A stretch of 64,000 nt of DNA from Selaginella moellendorffii (taxonomy: Eukaryota > Streptophyta > Lycopodiopsida > Selaginellales > Selaginellaceae), in assembly GCF_000143415.4 (NCBI RefSeq), contig NW_003314441.1:37042-101041 (forward strand), written 5' to 3'. Position numbers and translations under genes: made by a program. Position 1 is the first letter of the stretch; the number at the start of each line of letters is the position of its first letter. Below are positions 1 through 10,663 of the stretch, piece after piece. The notes beneath the pieces are model-generated. The model was not told where the DNA came from. It did not search any database and was given only the letters and a program-made list of their open reading frames with translations.

Positions 1-49
1 GCTTCAACCACAGCCGGCTCATGCGTCACTGTAGCTGGTCTATCATGAT

Positions 50-748
50 CTATCGTCTCCAAACTTGGTTATCGCAGTGTCCTGCTATATGATCCAATAC
101 TTCGCGACTGATGCCCAGGGCGTCTGCTCGTTCTTGTAGCGAATTCCACTGTTCAGCATTTGTTTGCTGAGCATGTCCAGCAACACTGAAGAGCCCAGAA
201 ACCCTTTTATATACTATTCTTCTGGAACGGTTCACTGCTGCAGTTAAGCCTAGGGAATGAGCTCTTTCAGACATAGCAATAAACTCTTCTTTTGTGCCAG
301 ATGTTGCCTTTTGCAGAAGTTGCAGCTCAATACTTTTCATTCTCGCTTTGAAAGCAACGCTAGACTTCCTGACAAGATCGTCCATACCCATTCTTTGTGC
401 ATTTTGTAGCCACTGCTCAAACGCGCTGTGTAACTCTTTGTCAATGGCTACCTCTATGCTCCGTGCGACTACATTCTCCCTTGCTGATATAGCAGCCTCC
501 GTTTTCATGGCGACCTCATCCAATCCAATTTTCCTCGCATCTTCTATACGCTTTTCTAGTGCCGGTCTGTCCGCATCCCATGTTTGGATTACCTGAGCTA
601 GCCATTCAGATATCTGACACCTTTTCAAGATCATCTCCTCCTCCAAACTGGCAACCTCATCAACGAGACCTAGTCTGTTTGCACGCTCCATGTACATCAT
701 ATAATCACCAATGTCTCCATCCCGAATGATGTCTTGAGGCTTGACCAT
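50..748 (-). CDS. Uncharacterised protein with five ~46-residue degenerate repeats
   Basis: I do not recognise this 232-residue protein. It appears to be a single exon; I chose the ATG at 748 because the frame above it runs back into the end of IFT122. The protein is mainly helical and charged, with no signal peptide or membrane segment. It carries five spaced copies of a motif of the type A-x-x-[LIM]-G-[LMI]-x-x-x-V followed by a basic stretch; the glycines fall near residues 27, 75, 121, 167 and 212, a spacing of 45-48. This suggests an alpha-helical repeat or coiled-coil scaffold (inference). It lies 131 bp beyond the stop codon of IFT122 on the same strand. A ciliary role is possible, but adjacency alone does not show it. 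The gene could also extend beyond the window if a further intron was missed. Confidence 0.6.
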   Translation of the reverse strand: MVKPQDIIRDGDIGDYMMYMERANRLGLVDEVASLEEEMILKRCQISEWLAQVIQTWDADRPALEKRIEDARKIGLDEVAMKTEAAISARENVVARSIEVAIDKELHSAFEQWLQNAQRMGMDDLVRKSSVAFKARMKSIELQLLQKATSGTKEEFIAMSERAHSLGLTAAVNRSRRIVYKRVSGLFSVAGHAQQTNAEQWNSLQERADALGISREVLDHIAGHCDNQVWRR

Positions 749-879
749 GTCGCATCGCACAACAACAAGAAGCCTTTTTCGGTCATGAGGCCCTACGCAA
801 GTGAAGGAAATTAGAGGCCACCGGGAAGCACGAACAAGGAAAGAAAAGAACGCCCTTGCGGTTCTAGAATATTCCCTTT

Positions 880-3800
880 TTACATAGCATTTCGGCAAAA
901 CGCACAGCAGCCATGCCTGAGGACGGTGAAGTCCCACTCTTCCAACTCAAAAAAGTGCTCGCACGATGGGCACTGAAATAGTGACAGTGAAGGTTCTAGA
1001 CTTATGAAGTAGCGAGCTTGAATGGTGGCACCTCCAGTTGGCACGACTGCGAAAAACTGCGAGGCCTGCAGCTTAGACAGCGTTTTGTCATCCATATAAA
1101 CTCGTCCAGTATGGAGGTTGTGCTGCAGGCCCAAGTACTCCACGTTTGTTCCATGCACATCAGACTCGTTGTAGCGCTGCAACAGTTCCAGTGCCTGTTG
1201 ATGTGTGATGCCATCCTTTAGGAAGACTTGAACCTGGCACGTGACAAAACGATGCGCGCCTCAATAAACTCCATACTTTCCGAACCTTACCACAGGAAGC
1301 TGCCGGAAAGTCAAGAAAGACCAGAACTTGGGCTGACGGCATTTGGCGCACGAGTCGGTTTCAAAGTAGGAGACGAAGGGGGATGTCCCAGAGCATATGA
1401 AACAAACGGAAGGGCCGATGGTCCTGCCAAAAGCGCGAGCTCTGGAAGCTAAAGTGGCAGCCTCCAGCTTGTCTGCCCAGCTTGAGGGCACCCTCAAGCG
1501 CCGCAAATGCTCGTATGCTTCCTTTGCAACGTCGTGTGCACCTGCCCGAGACCAACCGATAAGAGGGGCGTGAATAAACGAATTGCCCACCTAGTTGTTC
1601 CCCATGCCTGGCAAGTGTAACCAAAATGTTGGCGACGGAAACCCCTGCAATGGAGTTCCTAGGAATTCGGGCAAGGACGAAGCGTGCAGTGCCAATGAGC
1701 GTCTCCGGTAAGGTTGTTCTGAATGGTTCGCTGATGGACTGGTCTATATAGGAGTAAGCATAATATATGTCTGCACACAGCCGCAGCCGTCTATGTTCTT
1801 CGTCCTCAGATTTTCCATCCATACCCAGTAACCACGAACTATGTGCAGCATCTTTGAACCTCTTTTCTTTCACCTGGACGCAGTCGACAACAAGTGACGT
1901 GTGAGGGAAGAAAAGGACTTACAGCGTTTTCAATGAGCTGAGCAAACAGACGCTCTGACAGATCAGGCCGCCCGGCTTGTCTGTAGACCAAATGGGCGTC
2001 CTCAAATCGGTCTCTGCTGATTAGCCATTGTGCATACGGTAGATTCACATCTTCTTGAAGCTCGGGGTGAAGTTTCTTTACTGTAAATGCTTCCTCCCAT
2101 TGCTCAAGCTCTATATGGAGCAGCAAAGTCGATCTGACCTGCAAGGTAAGTTAAAAGAGAGAGACAGAACGTGTAACACCCACCGAAAATCAGAGAGCTT
2201 AGTATATGTCTCCAAAGCATGGGTATACAACCCATGTCTGTGCATTAGTGATGCACACTGTTTAAGTTCCTGTATATCCGACTTGTTAAGCCTTCGTGAA
2301 ACCTGAAATCAAGAGCATCTTTCAGCAGCCTCCTTTAAGGAACGGGCGGAACACATTAACTTACCTCAATAAGCTTGAGTGCTGGACCATGAGCAGCAAG
2401 AATACTCAGAGCCTTCTGAGGTTGGCCCGCAATGATGTACATGTCAACTGCGGTGTTGTGGTCGTTTGTCTCTTCAGTCCATTCGGCTTGCCTTTGAATT
2501 ATGTCTCTCACGTTCGCTTTGTTGTTCTGGTCCTTGTTTTGGATGCATTCGGCTAGTGCTTTAGCTTTTTCAAACATCCGTAAATCGGCATACATTTCCA
2601 TTGCTTTGTCAACTTCTCCAGATTCACAGTAAGCTTGAGCAGCGGCTTCAAAATCTCCCTGGCTAGGCAAGGTTAGCCACAGCCACGAAGATAAGAACAG
2701 CAAAGAAACCTGGAAGGCATATGTGCAGGCTGCAAGATGACAAGGTTGATAGTCAGCTGCGTGGCTTAGGAGATCGAGAAAAGGAACGTCTCTGAGACGC
2801 ATAAAGCCAGCCCGAGCTACTTTCCAGTCCTGACCCTTCATAGCTTCAAGTGCAAGTTCCCGCCAGTCCATCTCTGTGACTCCCATACAAGCCACACGGT
2901 ACGCGTTCTGATAGTCCCCTGTCCGCAAATACTGCCGCATACTTGTTGATTGAGGAACTTCCACAGTCTACCCAACAACATTTGCCGAAGATTTGAAGGA
3001 GAAACGAATTTCCCTTACCTGCATTGTAAAGTTCTGAAGGCTAAACATTCTTGATCCCTGAAAGCCAACAACATTGCCCTGCAGCTTCTGCCGATGCACT
3101 GGAAAGTCTGCCGTTTTGATGCTCAGCATGCCATTGCCAGAATAGCAAAGCATCGAGTCCAGCTTTGTGTTCCAGGCCACTGAGCTTGCAGATGTTTCCT
3201 CGTAACAAACTGTCCTGCTCTGAGGAAGGGATAAAAGGCATGAAGCAGCAGAACGTAAACCTTTGACCGGTACCTGGAGATCGTAGACGACCAGGTTTGA
3301 CATCTCATCAACAATAGCAAGGCGAGAACCGCTGGCAGATAGATCTAGGCAACGGATCGGATTTTTGTGACTGTACAAATTCACTGCAAAGGCATTGTTT
3401 ATCCACAGCCGTACAACCTGTCCAGCCTTCGTCCCAACAAGCAAACCTTCTCCTCCTACCGGTCCTCCACAAACCTGTACTTGTCGGCCCATAAAAGGGG
3501 ACAACAAGAAAAAGAGAGCTCACCTTGATATAGCGAATTGAGGATTCAAGAAACCATTCACGTTCTTTCGTCCCAGACAAGGAATAAAGCTGCAGCTCCG
3601 TTTCCTGCCATCCGAAGCCATCTCAGCAAGAGAAGGAAAGGGTTAGAAACAAGTCTTACATGGCACAGAATGAAGTGGCGTGATGTAAGTACCAACAGGT
3701 TGCATTCCATCCGTCCGTTAAGCTTTGCGCGAACTTGATAGTCAGATGCAGCAAGGCCACTTCCATGCAATTGATACACAATGATTTTGGTAGGCATCTG

Positions 3801-4943
3801 TATTGCTAGGTTGTTTTGATAAACTGCAATTTTCTTCACGTAGTCGTGACACTTGATACGGACCTGGCATTGCACAATGTTGTGAGCAAAGGGGTTGAGG
3901 GATGAAGGCTAAACCTTTTCGTTGGAGATGAGGTTCTGGACAACGACACTGGTCAGTGTGTCTCTGTATGCGTACCTTTCTTGGTATAAGCTGTGAACCT
4001 GAGGCAGACAAGACATATAAGACCTTACTCGGACATGGCATTACCATTGAAAACACCAGCTGCAACATAGAGATGCTCCCATCATTGCATCCCACCGCAA
4101 CGTAGTCTGCCTTGGGGTGAGAGCGAACGGCCCAAACCCAATCGCTCGTCTCACATATCGTGGTAAGTTGGATGCCTTCGTTGGACAGAAGCTCTACCTG
4201 CAAGTGGAGGGCAGGGTAGTCGACGAAAAGGGCAGCCAGTGGAGCTCATCACCTTTCGACCAGATCCAGCAACGCAGAGATACCTGCCATCACACGTGTA
4301 CGAGATGCTGCAGGGATCGAAGCCCAAGTCTGTGCATCTCCCAAACTGGCAAGACCACAGGTAGACGCATGCTTTTTCAAAAAGCAAACCAGCGAAGCAA
4401 ACCTGCTTGCCTGATATGTTGAAGAATGTGAGTGTGCCATCCCAGCAGGCCACTGCTAGGGTATCAGAGGCTCTGTTGTGGACGTTCCACTGCAGGGACC
4501 AAACTGGAGAAGACTTTTCGATCATGGCCTGGTGGGACAAACATTTGTGAATATGGATGAATCCAATCCCGCACAGCCGCTCACTTGTTCGTTTCCGAAT
4601 CTGTCACAGAGGTAGACGTGGCCAGTGAACATGCCAAGAGCCAGGATCTGGCCATCCTTGGTCCAGGACGCACAAAGCACCTGACATTCATATGTGATGT
4701 TAGTAGCGTTTTCAGCCACCCAAGCCAACCTTGGACACGGTTGTGTGTTTCAAGACTGACTTTTGTTCAGGGGACCAAATCCCGAAATCGCTGGCCGTCC
4801 CACTCGCAAGCTTCACGCAAATGGAATTCAATCAAGCAGGCAGGGCTTTTGCGTCCAGACGTCCCACCTGTTGGGTGACTGGGTTATATGCAAGGCACTG
4901 AATGGAGTGGGCGTGGCTGTATTTGAGAATGCCTTCGGCCTGT

Positions 4944-4979
<36 letters not shown>

Positions 4980-5443
4980 ACAGGTGAGGAGGAGGAGCTG
5001 TGCAGCAGCGCCTCGTGCCTTGTAGGTCCACACGATGATGGTCTTGTCAGCACCCCCCGAAGCAAAGCGTTTCCCATCACGAGAGTAGGCAAGGCAGTAG
5101 ACCGCACCTTTGTGGCCTGCAAGGGTGGCAACATGCATTATAAAGGGGGATCTGTCCATCCTTCCACCTTTGAGCGAATGCAGAAGGTCGCCGGTTGCTG
5201 CATCATACATGAGGACTCGGCTACCCACTGCAGCAATAAGCTGGCTTCCATCTACGAGGCGTGGTCATGAGTTAGCAAGTTATGCATAGTAGCTAGCATG
5301 CGGGTACCAGGCCTGAATGCCAAGTCGTAGCAGACGGCCTTCGGTGCTTGCAGGTGCTCCGGCTGCATTGCAAGTGAGAGCGGTGGGCGGGCAGCTGGAG
5401 GACGACTTACCGCGTGATCTGCCCACGCAACCACGACTCGCAT
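880..5443 (-). CDS. IFT122: Intraflagellar transport protein IFT122 (IFT-A core subunit)
   Basis: IFT122 is a core subunit of IFT complex A, which drives retrograde transport and cargo entry in cilia and flagella. The model has 22 exons and 1143 residues, close to the ~1180-1240 of animal IFT122. Exons 5' to 3' on the minus strand: 5443-5411, 5362-5308, 5251-5168, 5116-5019, 4939-4868, 4810-4730, 4680-4585, 4528-4403, 4345-4253, 4197-4045, 3998-3915, 3863-3660, 3604-3524, 3474-3274, 3219-3019, 2967-2710, 2658-2365, 2302-2184, 2133-1923, 1873-1591, 1541-1291, 1233-880. The N-terminal half is WD40 repeats ([37 protein letters not shown]). The C-terminal half is TPR-like helices (PYAQWL, DRFEDA) ending in two Cys-x-x-Cys pairs. 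Intron 4 starts with GC instead of GT. Its presence implies flagellated sperm. Identity is very secure; single splice sites less so. Confidence 0.95.
4945..4975. repeat. (CA)n microsatellite in IFT122 intron 4
   Basis: A run of about 15 CA dinucleotides lies inside IFT122 intron 4, close to the 3' splice site. On the transcript strand it reads (GT)n, directly upstream of the acceptor before exon 5. Confidence 0.95.
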
Positions 5444-5541
5444 CGCAACACTAGGGCGTAGGGGGACGCACCAAGAAAGTAAAGCAGAAGATGATGTTGC
5501 CTCTCGGGGAATCGAACCCCTAATCTGCATTTGCTACAATC

Positions 5542-5949
5542 TCAAAAGTGATGGATGAGGGACTCTTTCTTGGATGGCCGAGTTGCGATGTACTCGATGG
5601 CATCGGCGCAGGAGACGATCTTGTCCGAGTCGCTGTCCGGGATCTCGATCTTGAATTCATCCTCGAGGGCCATCACCACTTCGACAGCATCCAGGCTGTC
5701 CAGCCCCAGGTCCTTTTGGAAGTGCGATGTTGGCGAGAGCTGCAAGGAGAAGCCGTGAGTGAGCCCCTTCTTTCCCTCCCACACATGACAACTCACCTTG
5801 AGGATGTTCACCTTGGGGAAGTTCTTCACCACGTTGAGCACTCGATTGGTCACCTCCTCGCGGCTGGCGTACGCCTCCTTGCCGGTGGCAAAGCTGCGCA
5901 CAGTGGCACCAAGCCTGGCCGCGGCGCAAACCGCCCTCCTCATCCCCAA
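5542..5949 (-). CDS. Mitochondrial acyl carrier protein
   Basis: An acyl carrier protein that holds growing acyl chains on a phosphopantetheine arm; the mitochondrial form feeds lipoic acid synthesis and is also an accessory subunit of respiratory complex I. Two exons (5949-5797, 5739-5542) give 116 residues. The first ~35 residues are rich in Arg and Ala with almost no acidic residues ([20 protein letters not shown]), a typical mitochondrial presequence. The DSLD motif carries the serine that takes the prosthetic group and is followed by the acidic helix [11 protein letters not shown]. The intron falls just before the phrase [12 protein letters not shown]. The gene is divergent from the exonuclease/KH gene, with only 49 bp between the two start codons. 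A plastid ACP is less likely from the presequence. Confidence 0.93.
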   Translation of the reverse strand: MGMRRAVCAAARLGATVRSFATGKEAYASREEVTNRVLNVVKNFPKVNILKVSCHVWEGKKGLTHGFSLQLSPTSHFQKDLGLDSLDAVEVVMALEDEFKIEIPDSDSDKIVSCADAIEYIATRPSKKESLIHHF

Positions 5950-5998
5950 CCAAAACCCTAGCTACCCACCCTTTACCTAGGGCACAGTCCTGTCTCCA
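5950..5998. promoter_or_regulatory. 49-bp bidirectional promoter/5' leader with a telo-box
   Basis: All of the sequence between the divergent start codons of mtACP and the exonuclease/KH gene is 49 bp. It contains a perfect plant telo-box, AAACCCTA, at 5953-5960, a motif known from promoters of translation- and growth-linked plant genes. No TATA box is visible. The two transcripts must overlap or start within each other's coding region (inference). Confidence 0.6.
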
Positions 5999-7410
5999 AT
6001 GGGGGACGGGGTCGCGGCCGCCGCGGCGCACCTCCCCGAGCAGGAGATGCCCGTGCACCTTGTCACGCTGCCGCTGCAGTTGCCCCGCTGCTTTGTGGAG
6101 CCCAATGCCGCCCACGCCCTCGCCATTGGCCTCGACTGCGAGGGCGTCGACCTCGCCCGTCATGGCCGCCTGTGCATTATGCAGGTAAGCACACATGACA
6201 TCGCTACGTCTTGTGAATCGCTCTTCTCCGCAGCTCGCGTTCCAGGATGCGATCTACCTGGTGGATGCAGTCCAAGGTGGGGACGCGCTAATGCAAGCCT
6301 GCAAGGCTGCTCTCGAATCTCCACACGTTACCAAAGTCGTGCACGACTGCAAGCGCGACAGTGAGGTAGAGTGTGTGCCTCCCCCCCTCTTTGAGTATCT
6401 GCCTCCCTCACCACCCTTTGAACAACAACAGGCATTGTACTTCCAGCATGGAATCAAGCTCAACAACGTCTTCGACACTCAAGTGAGCGGCTGCTCTTGT
6501 TGCTTGCCTGGTACATCTCATGGCTTTGTAGATCGCACACTCGCTGATTGAGCTGCAGCAAGGAAGGCAGTGGATCCCAGACGACTGCATCTCATTTGTG
6601 GACCTGCTGGCAGATGCCAAGTATTGCGGTAAGAGGTAACCTGTCTTGGAAAAAGAAGCCAACCTCTGGGAAGTAGGTGTTGCATATGACGAGAAAGATG
6701 AGGTGCGGAGCTTGTTGAGAAAGGTATCGTCGTGCTGCTTCCGCAAACTTGTCTTGCGCTTATGAAAATGTGCTGGCCAGGATCCTGAGTTTTGGACGCA
6801 CAGGCCGCTAACGAACATGATGAAGCGTGCTGCCGCGGATGACGTTCGTTTTCTCCTTCGGATCCACCGGAACATGGTGCAGAGGCTAGACGCCTTCTCT
6901 GCGTGGGAGCTGTCCATCAGGAGCTCGCTCTTTTGCCGGTGCTTCTGTGGCGAGGATGACGGGTTTGCCAACTGGCCTGCTCTTCCTGCTATACCAGGTA
7001 CGTGCGTGCGATTGCTACCAGTGTCGAAGCTTTCAGTCATGTTGCTTGCCTTGTCAGAGGAGCTTGCCGCTCGCCATGAGGATCCGGAGGAGGTGCTAGC
7101 AGTCGTAGATGTTCCAAAAGGTCGAATGGGGCGCATCATCGGTAGGAAAGGAGCGTCCATTGTTGCCATCAAGGAATCATGCAGGTACGTAGCCTTCTTG
7201 TGCTGCCAGTTATGATAGGCGCTCGTGTACATCCAGGGCCAATATTTTCATAGGTGGCACCAAAGGTCCTCCCGACAAGGCAAGCTCAGCTGTCTGCTGG
7301 TTTTTTTTTTTATTGATGGAGAGGAACGTCCATGCATGCAGGTTTTTGTGATTGGGCCCCTGAAAGAAGTCCGAAAAGCGGAAGCGATTCTCAGAGGCAA
7401 AGTTGTGTAG
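5999..7410 (+). CDS. 3'-5' exonuclease domain (EXD1-like) plus KH domain protein
   Basis: A DEDD-type 3'-5' exonuclease fused to a KH RNA-binding domain, as in plant proteins of the EXD1/Egalitarian-like group; a role in RNA trimming is inferred. Nine exons (5999-6184, 6234-6365, 6432-6482, 6532-6628, 6677-6723, 6781-6997, 7058-7184, 7237-7279, 7342-7410) give 322 residues. The exonuclease motifs are visible: GLDCEGVDL (Exo I, Asp and Glu), VVHDCKRDSE and LNNVFDTQIAHSLI (Exo II), and the tract from PLTNMMKRAAADDV (Exo III). The KH core is KGRMGRIIGRKGASI near the C terminus. The eighth intron (7280-7341) begins GC, not GT; only this small exon pairing keeps the KH domain in frame. Divergent from mtACP. 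Confidence 0.9.
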
Positions 7411-8000
7411 CTCCCGAGCGCAATAAGGTTGTACACAACCAGAAGCTCGTACAAGGTACGCACGCTTAGTGAATAAGGACGCTGGTGCTTGTTTTACGAC
7501 TATGCTGCGATCCCTTCGGCGCCAAATGACAAACTGAAACAAGTATATTCGTGTGTCGACTCGCTCTCGCCACAGTAATAAATACGAGATGCGCGGCCAA
7601 GACAGGAAAGGGGCCTCGCGACGGCAAGGTCAGCTGCTTCCTCAAAAAATTGGGAGGGTTACATGTGGCGTGGAGTAAATAACTGTTAAACAAAATTAAA
7701 AATTATAAAATCCATTCATACTCGGTTATAGTGTTAATTAGTAGAAAAAAAAAGTATATGACCTAGCTTTTATAGATGGATACCTTCTGTGAAAATAAAA
7801 TGGCGTGTGGTGGGATCGTTGTGGCTGCCGCACTGGGTAATATTTCTAAACATTCCGATGCCGAGACTTTGAGTCATTATCTAGAGACAACAGGCTGGGA
7901 GAAGATAACGTCTGGCATCAAGAGTAGCTGCGGGATATTTCGACCAATGCGTGACGAGTGGCGACGTGATCACAGCCACCTCCACTGACACCCTCCTCAT
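7411..8000. other. Intergenic, no gene seen
   Basis: About 600 bp between the exonuclease/KH stop codon and the ABCB relics. The first part is probably the 3' UTR; then there is an AT-rich stretch near 7690-7770. I see no supported coding frame or RNA gene. Confidence 0.5.
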
Positions 8001-8089
8001 TCACGACGCCATGGGATAGTTCTGCTCTTGTCCTCTGCTTGTGTGAGCAGCTTGGTGACGGGGATAAGCATCTCTCTGGCGACTGGTGG

Positions 8090-8870
8090 GCTTAACTGCA
8101 ATCCCGTTGCTGCTGGGCGCTGGAGGTGTGTACATGGCTGTCTATACCACCTTGTCAGCGCAGGCCTCAGCAGGCGTGTTTGCGTCTTCTTCCTCATGCC
8201 CGAGGAAAAGAATGACGATGTTAACCATAAGCAGGCCTGAGACACAAGCTCCCATGCTTCCCAAGAGTGCTAAACTCCACGTCTTGCCCTGGTGACACGC
8301 CTCGTCATGCTCACATTAGTGCTTAGAAGAAGCTCTCACCTGGCTGTGGATACGGGCGACTGTTTCAAGCTTCGACTGTGATTGCACAAGAGAGCTGTAC
8401 ACTGAGTCAGAGCTGCTAATCGTGTGGTCCGCTTTCTACAAGACGCGCCTGGTGGAGGACGAAGATCTTGTGGTGAAGACACTTGTTTTCACTCCCTGCG
8501 CCTTGTGTACCAATGTTTTTTTTCACTGTCCAGCGCCTTGTGTACCAAGAGCTCCGACTCTGTGTCAAGCGCACTGGTGGCCTCGTCTAACAAAAGGATG
8601 GCTGGATGGCCCTCAGCCTTTGTTTCTGCCCTCCCGGAAGTTGCACCTCAATCTGCTCTGAATGGCATCAGCTTCACAGCAGTTGAAGGAGAAAGCAGAT
8701 TGCAAGTGATTTTGGGCTTGGGAGCCTGGCCAGCACCGTGCTGCAGTACTGTGTGTGAAAGGCAGCATGTATGTCCTTGTTGACATGAGCTCCTGCAGGT
8801 AGGTTGCGAACAGCGGCCCGGCGCTCACAGCACGCCTGTCAGCCAATACAACAGCGGTGAGGGGCATGCT
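8090..8870 (-). pseudogene. ABCB-type ABC transporter relic (NBD1 end, linker, TMD2 start)
   Basis: On the minus strand, broken pieces of an MDR/ABCB transporter appear in the right order. Around 8640-8500 there is a damaged signature (PGGQKQRL) followed by an almost intact Walker B and D-loop, ILLLDEATSALDTESE. Around 8440-8340 is a linker-like VYSSLVQSQSK. Around 8290-8190 is a hydrophobic stretch with LLGSMGACVSG, typical of the start of the second membrane domain. The pieces are in different frames, with stops between them and the H-loop missing. It is dead. It lies back to back with a second relic in the opposite orientation. Confidence 0.75.
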
Positions 8871-8929
8871 GAGCGATACTTACAGTTTGTTTGTGCAGAG
8901 CCTGATCGCCATTGTAGTGAACGTGCCCC

Positions 8930-9691
8930 TTGCAGCAAGCGTTCCGGAGCAAGGGACTTAAGACATCAGAGCGCCAACCAGATTGCTGCAGAAGCTGCAT
9001 CCAGCATCCGCACCGGCATGCATGGAAGCATTCAAGCAGCGGCTGCACCAAGCGGTCCGTGGTGCAGGGAGTATGGTCATGTGGGCTGGTGAAGCGCGGC
9101 ACGTTCGAGCCCGTGTTAAGAGCCATCACGGCACGGTGATCAGCTTCGGATAATCCCCGAGTTGACGAGGGGAGGGGCCACACTGGAATGCATGCTTGCC
9201 ACTATCTGCCCGCGGCCGAGATTAAGAGTGACCATCCACGAGGGGAGCGGCCGGAGCAAGTCATGGTTGGTTCCGTGGAGCTGGAGAGCGGCAGGAGGCG
9301 CCCCTGTTTGGAGTGTCCATTCGGGACAACATCCTGTTTGGGAGGGGAGGTGGTGGAGGGTGCAACTCTGGCAAACGCGCACGACTTCATCAGCAGCCTG
9401 CCCGGGCGCCCGAGCGCTACGACACTCAGGTTGGCGCAGGGGGTGTCTGATGTCCGGTGGGCAGCGGCAGAGGATTGCCATTGCGCGAGGCATGATGACG
9501 AGGCCAGGATGCCGAGTCCGACGGCATCGCCAGCAGCGACGCCCGAACAACCATCAGCGCTGCGCAAAGACTGCATATTCGGCATGGACAGCAGGCGTAT
9601 AGTGGAGAGCGGCCGACACCAGGAGCTGCTCAAGGCAGGGACAAGTTATTATGCGCTCGTCACCGCCCATGGCCACCACACCAAAGCATGA
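8930..9691 (+). pseudogene. ABCB-type ABC transporter relic (TMD2 to NBD2)
   Basis: On the plus strand there are remnants of the second half of an ABCB transporter. Near 8965 is ANQIAAEAASSIRT from the membrane-domain/NBD connection. Near 9310 is LFGVSIRDNILFG, the Q-loop region. Near 9450 is SGGQRQRIAIARG, the ABC signature. The tail, from about 9585, reads DSRRIVESGRHQELL and ends with a stop at 9691. Frameshifts separate the pieces, and both the Walker A and the second Walker B region are damaged or gone. Together with the opposed fragment at 8090-8870 this suggests one gene broken by inversion, or two deletions of neighbouring paralogues. Confidence 0.75.
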
Positions 9692-9741
9692 GCATGAGCA
9701 ACAAGTTGTGCCTGCTAAGAAACATTCACTGGTTACTACTA

Positions 9742-10530
9742 CTACTTGCGCCTCTGCTTCTTGAAGCTCTGCGGACCTGAGCTTGGCCTAGCAGATCGCT
9801 TCAACCCACCTGCTGCGGAGTCGGCCGTGTTCTTCTTGCTCAGGCCCTTACGACCACCATAGCCGAACTTGGCATCCCTCTGCTGCCTGCTCTTGCTCTT
9901 GTGACCAGCGAGCTTCTTCCCTCCGGACCTGTCCCATGGAGCAGCCGCGTTGCGTTTTGGCTTGGCATCTGGAGCATCCACAGGAAAGTCGTCCTCCCCT
10001 TGCGTGAAGTCGCTGTCCTTGCGCATCTTTCGCCACTTTTTCACGCTCTCAAAGTCGTGCTTCTTCTGCCTGGCCCGCTCCTTCATCTTCTCGGCCTGCA
10101 CCTCCTTGGCATACTTCTTGGCCTCCCGCGCCTTGCGCCTCTCCTGCTCCTCCTCGATCTGCTTCTTGTCGCTCAGCAGCCGGTCCTTGACCTTGAGCAT
10201 GTGAGTGTCCGACTTGACCATCTCCGCGTAGTAGTCGCTGGGGCGGAGAAAGGGAGCGCCCAGCTCCTGCAGCTGGCTATACGCCTCGCGGGCGCCCTCC
10301 AGCGCCTGCGTATAGAAGCACATCTCTCGGGCCAGGTCGTCCTCCACACTGACGCCGCCCTCGTCCATGGGCACGGACACGGACAAGGAATGGATCCACC
10401 CTACCTCGCCATCCCACGCAATGTCTTCCAGCTTATCGTGCAGCCCATCCACATCGTACACTGCATCCCTGCGGGCCTCCTCCAGCGGCTGCTCCTCCTC
10501 CTCCTCCTCCTCCTCCTCGTGCTCCGCCAT
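9742..10530 (-). CDS. EBP2: rRNA-processing protein EBP2 homologue
   Basis: EBP2 is a nucleolar protein needed for pre-rRNA processing and assembly of the large ribosomal subunit. A single exon encodes 262 residues. After an acidic N terminus (a run of Glu near residues 5-13) comes the EBP2 core: MCFYTQALEGAREAYSQL, then LRPSDYYAEMVKSDTHM, then a long basic coiled coil (KKQIEEEQERRKAREAKKYA). The C terminus holds the family's FGYGGRKGLSKKNTA and a basic nuclear/nucleolar tail. The leader contains a telomere-like CTAACCCTAG at 10535-10544, as expected for ribosome-biogenesis genes in plants. It is divergent from the SHIPPO gene, 133 bp away. Confidence 0.95.
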   Translation of the reverse strand: MAEHEEEEEEEEEQPLEEARRDAVYDVDGLHDKLEDIAWDGEVGWIHSLSVSVPMDEGGVSVEDDLAREMCFYTQALEGAREAYSQLQELGAPFLRPSDYYAEMVKSDTHMLKVKDRLLSDKKQIEEEQERRKAREAKKYAKEVQAEKMKERARQKKHDFESVKKWRKMRKDSDFTQGEDDFPVDAPDAKPKRNAAAPWDRSGGKKLAGHKSKSRQQRDAKFGYGGRKGLSKKNTADSAAGGLKRSARPSSGPQSFKKQRRK

Positions 10531-10663
10531 TGCCCTAACCCTAGCTTCGGCCGGCGGGATATTCCCTGGGCACTGTCCACATCAGCCCTAACGCCCAGGC
10601 GGAGCAGGCGATTGGTCGTGGGCAAGTCATGCGAAGCTGAATGTGAAGCATGAATCTTCTGGA

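Noticed and set aside
5498..5522. tRNA-like T-arm (RGTTCGATTCC on the minus strand) near the mtACP stop codon
   Set aside because: No matching acceptor stem, D-arm or anticodon arm is found upstream; there is no room for a whole tRNA without overlapping mtACP coding sequence.
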